This document shows positions 6,630-6,921 of a stretch of 6,921 bases of DNA, piece by piece; within the stretch, counting starts at the first letter, position 1, and each line of letters starts with the position of its first letter. Source of the stretch: Pedosphaera sp. (GTDB lineage Bacteria; Verrucomicrobiota; Verrucomicrobiia; Limisphaerales; UBA9464); the NCBI GenBank assembly GCA_009695405.1, contig SIAZ01000191.1, positions 1 to 6,921 on the forward strand, in the 5' to 3' direction. Both the position numbers and the translations under genes were made by a program. The notes beneath the pieces were generated by a model. It saw only the letters and a program-made list of their open reading frames with translations. It was not told the origin of the DNA and searched no databases.

Positions 6630-6921
6630 TCAAGGGTCGTGGTAGGGACCGAGGTTGCCCCCGGCCCCCCGCACAGATCTGAGAAGGCAGGAGGACTGTA
6701 CTCGGCTCCTATCTTGAGTACGAGCGTCGAACCGATCCCAAGGCCAAGGATGACAGATACGTGCGGTCGGCAGCCATCGCGCAACATCTAGATTCATCCG
6801 ATCCCACCTCAGGCGTCTCTTCTGGCTACGTCGCCGAAGCGATCGGAACCACATGCGTGTCACTTCGATGCGGAATCGGCAGAGCGCGTTGATCTTGGAT
6901 GGAACCCCGTAGTACCGATAG
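6630..6921 (-). CDS. ltrA: Group II intron reverse transcriptase/maturase, C-terminal part (5' end outside window)
   Basis: The minus-strand frame is open from the window edge to TGA at 6632-6630, about 96 residues. It begins YRYYGVPSKINALCRF and continues with WFRSLRRRSQKRRLRW and then WLPTARICHPWPWDRF. The order 'YYGVP...L..F.......W...L.RRSQ....W.......WLP...I.HP.P..RF' is the unmistakable ending of group II intron-encoded reverse transcriptases: the end of the maturase (X) domain and the following short C-terminal region. These proteins assist intron splicing and reverse-transcribe the intron during retrohoming. The catalytic RT domain (YADD) would lie right of the window, so activity cannot be judged. 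A GTG or ATG inside this stretch (6863, 6854) is not the true start. It converges on the serine hydrolase gene. Confidence 0.88.
   Translation of the reverse strand, partial: YRYYGVPSKINALCRFRIEVTRMWFRSLRRRSQKRRLRWDRMNLDVARWLPTARICHPWPWDRFDARTQDRSRVQSSCLLRSVRGAGGNLGPYHDP
6638..6675 (-). other. GNRA-capped hairpin overlapping the intron RT 3' end
   Basis: On the minus strand GGGGCCGGGG, loop GCAA, then CCTCGGTCCC form a 10-bp stem with two G-U pairs and a GNRA tetraloop (6645-6668). TGTGCGG and TACCACG extend it outward with single-base bulges to 6638-6675. GNRA-capped stems are typical of group II intron RNA. The length (38) is near that of domain V (34), but I do not see the catalytic AGC triad in place, and the hairpin lies inside the coding frame. 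I leave its domain unassigned. Confidence 0.4.

Noticed and set aside
6698..6721. GTACTC/GAGTAC inverted repeat with a 12-base loop
   Set aside because: Six-base perfect arms inside a coding sequence are expected by chance at this length scale.
6606..6791. Plus-strand frame reading TEVAPGPPHRSEKAGG
   Set aside because: It is antisense to the clearly recognisable group II intron RT C-terminus.

Overview
The window looks like bacterial chromosome, most likely from the PVC group and probably Verrucomicrobiota. This rests on gene content only: a single long squalene/phytoene synthase paired with an NDUFA9-like epimerase, a CRTAC1-type FG-GAP/ASPIC protein and a secreted class A-like serine hydrolase. 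Planctomycetota or Acidobacteriota cannot be excluded.

Layout. 1-502 is the leading end of an IS66-family element read on the minus strand: the start of tnpB, all of tnpA, and a terminal inverted repeat ending at 502. The element abuts a headless plus-strand gene remnant (503-697) resembling the C-terminus of DUF4097-type adhesin-like proteins. That remnant converges on a minus-strand pair, squalene/phytoene synthase (1624-2697) followed by an NDUFA9-like NAD(P)-binding epimerase (717-1610). Divergent from this pair, on the plus strand, is a membrane-anchored CRTAC1-family gene (2866-4737) interrupted by one in-frame TAG. After about 380 bases with no supported gene comes a secreted beta-lactamase-fold serine hydrolase (5117-6497) split by a +1 frameshift. 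The right edge holds the C-terminal part of a group II intron reverse transcriptase/maturase on the minus strand (6630 to beyond 6921).

The two intact non-mobile genes probably form one transcript: the synthase would make C30 (or C40) isoprenoid from prenyl diphosphates, and the epimerase-like protein is a common companion dehydrogenase of unknown substrate. Every other non-mobile gene is broken (an IS insertion, a nonsense codon, a frameshift), and the window is bounded by two mobile elements. I read it as a decaying accessory region, or a draft sequence with base errors, not as a new system. I found no tRNA, rRNA or CRISPR array.
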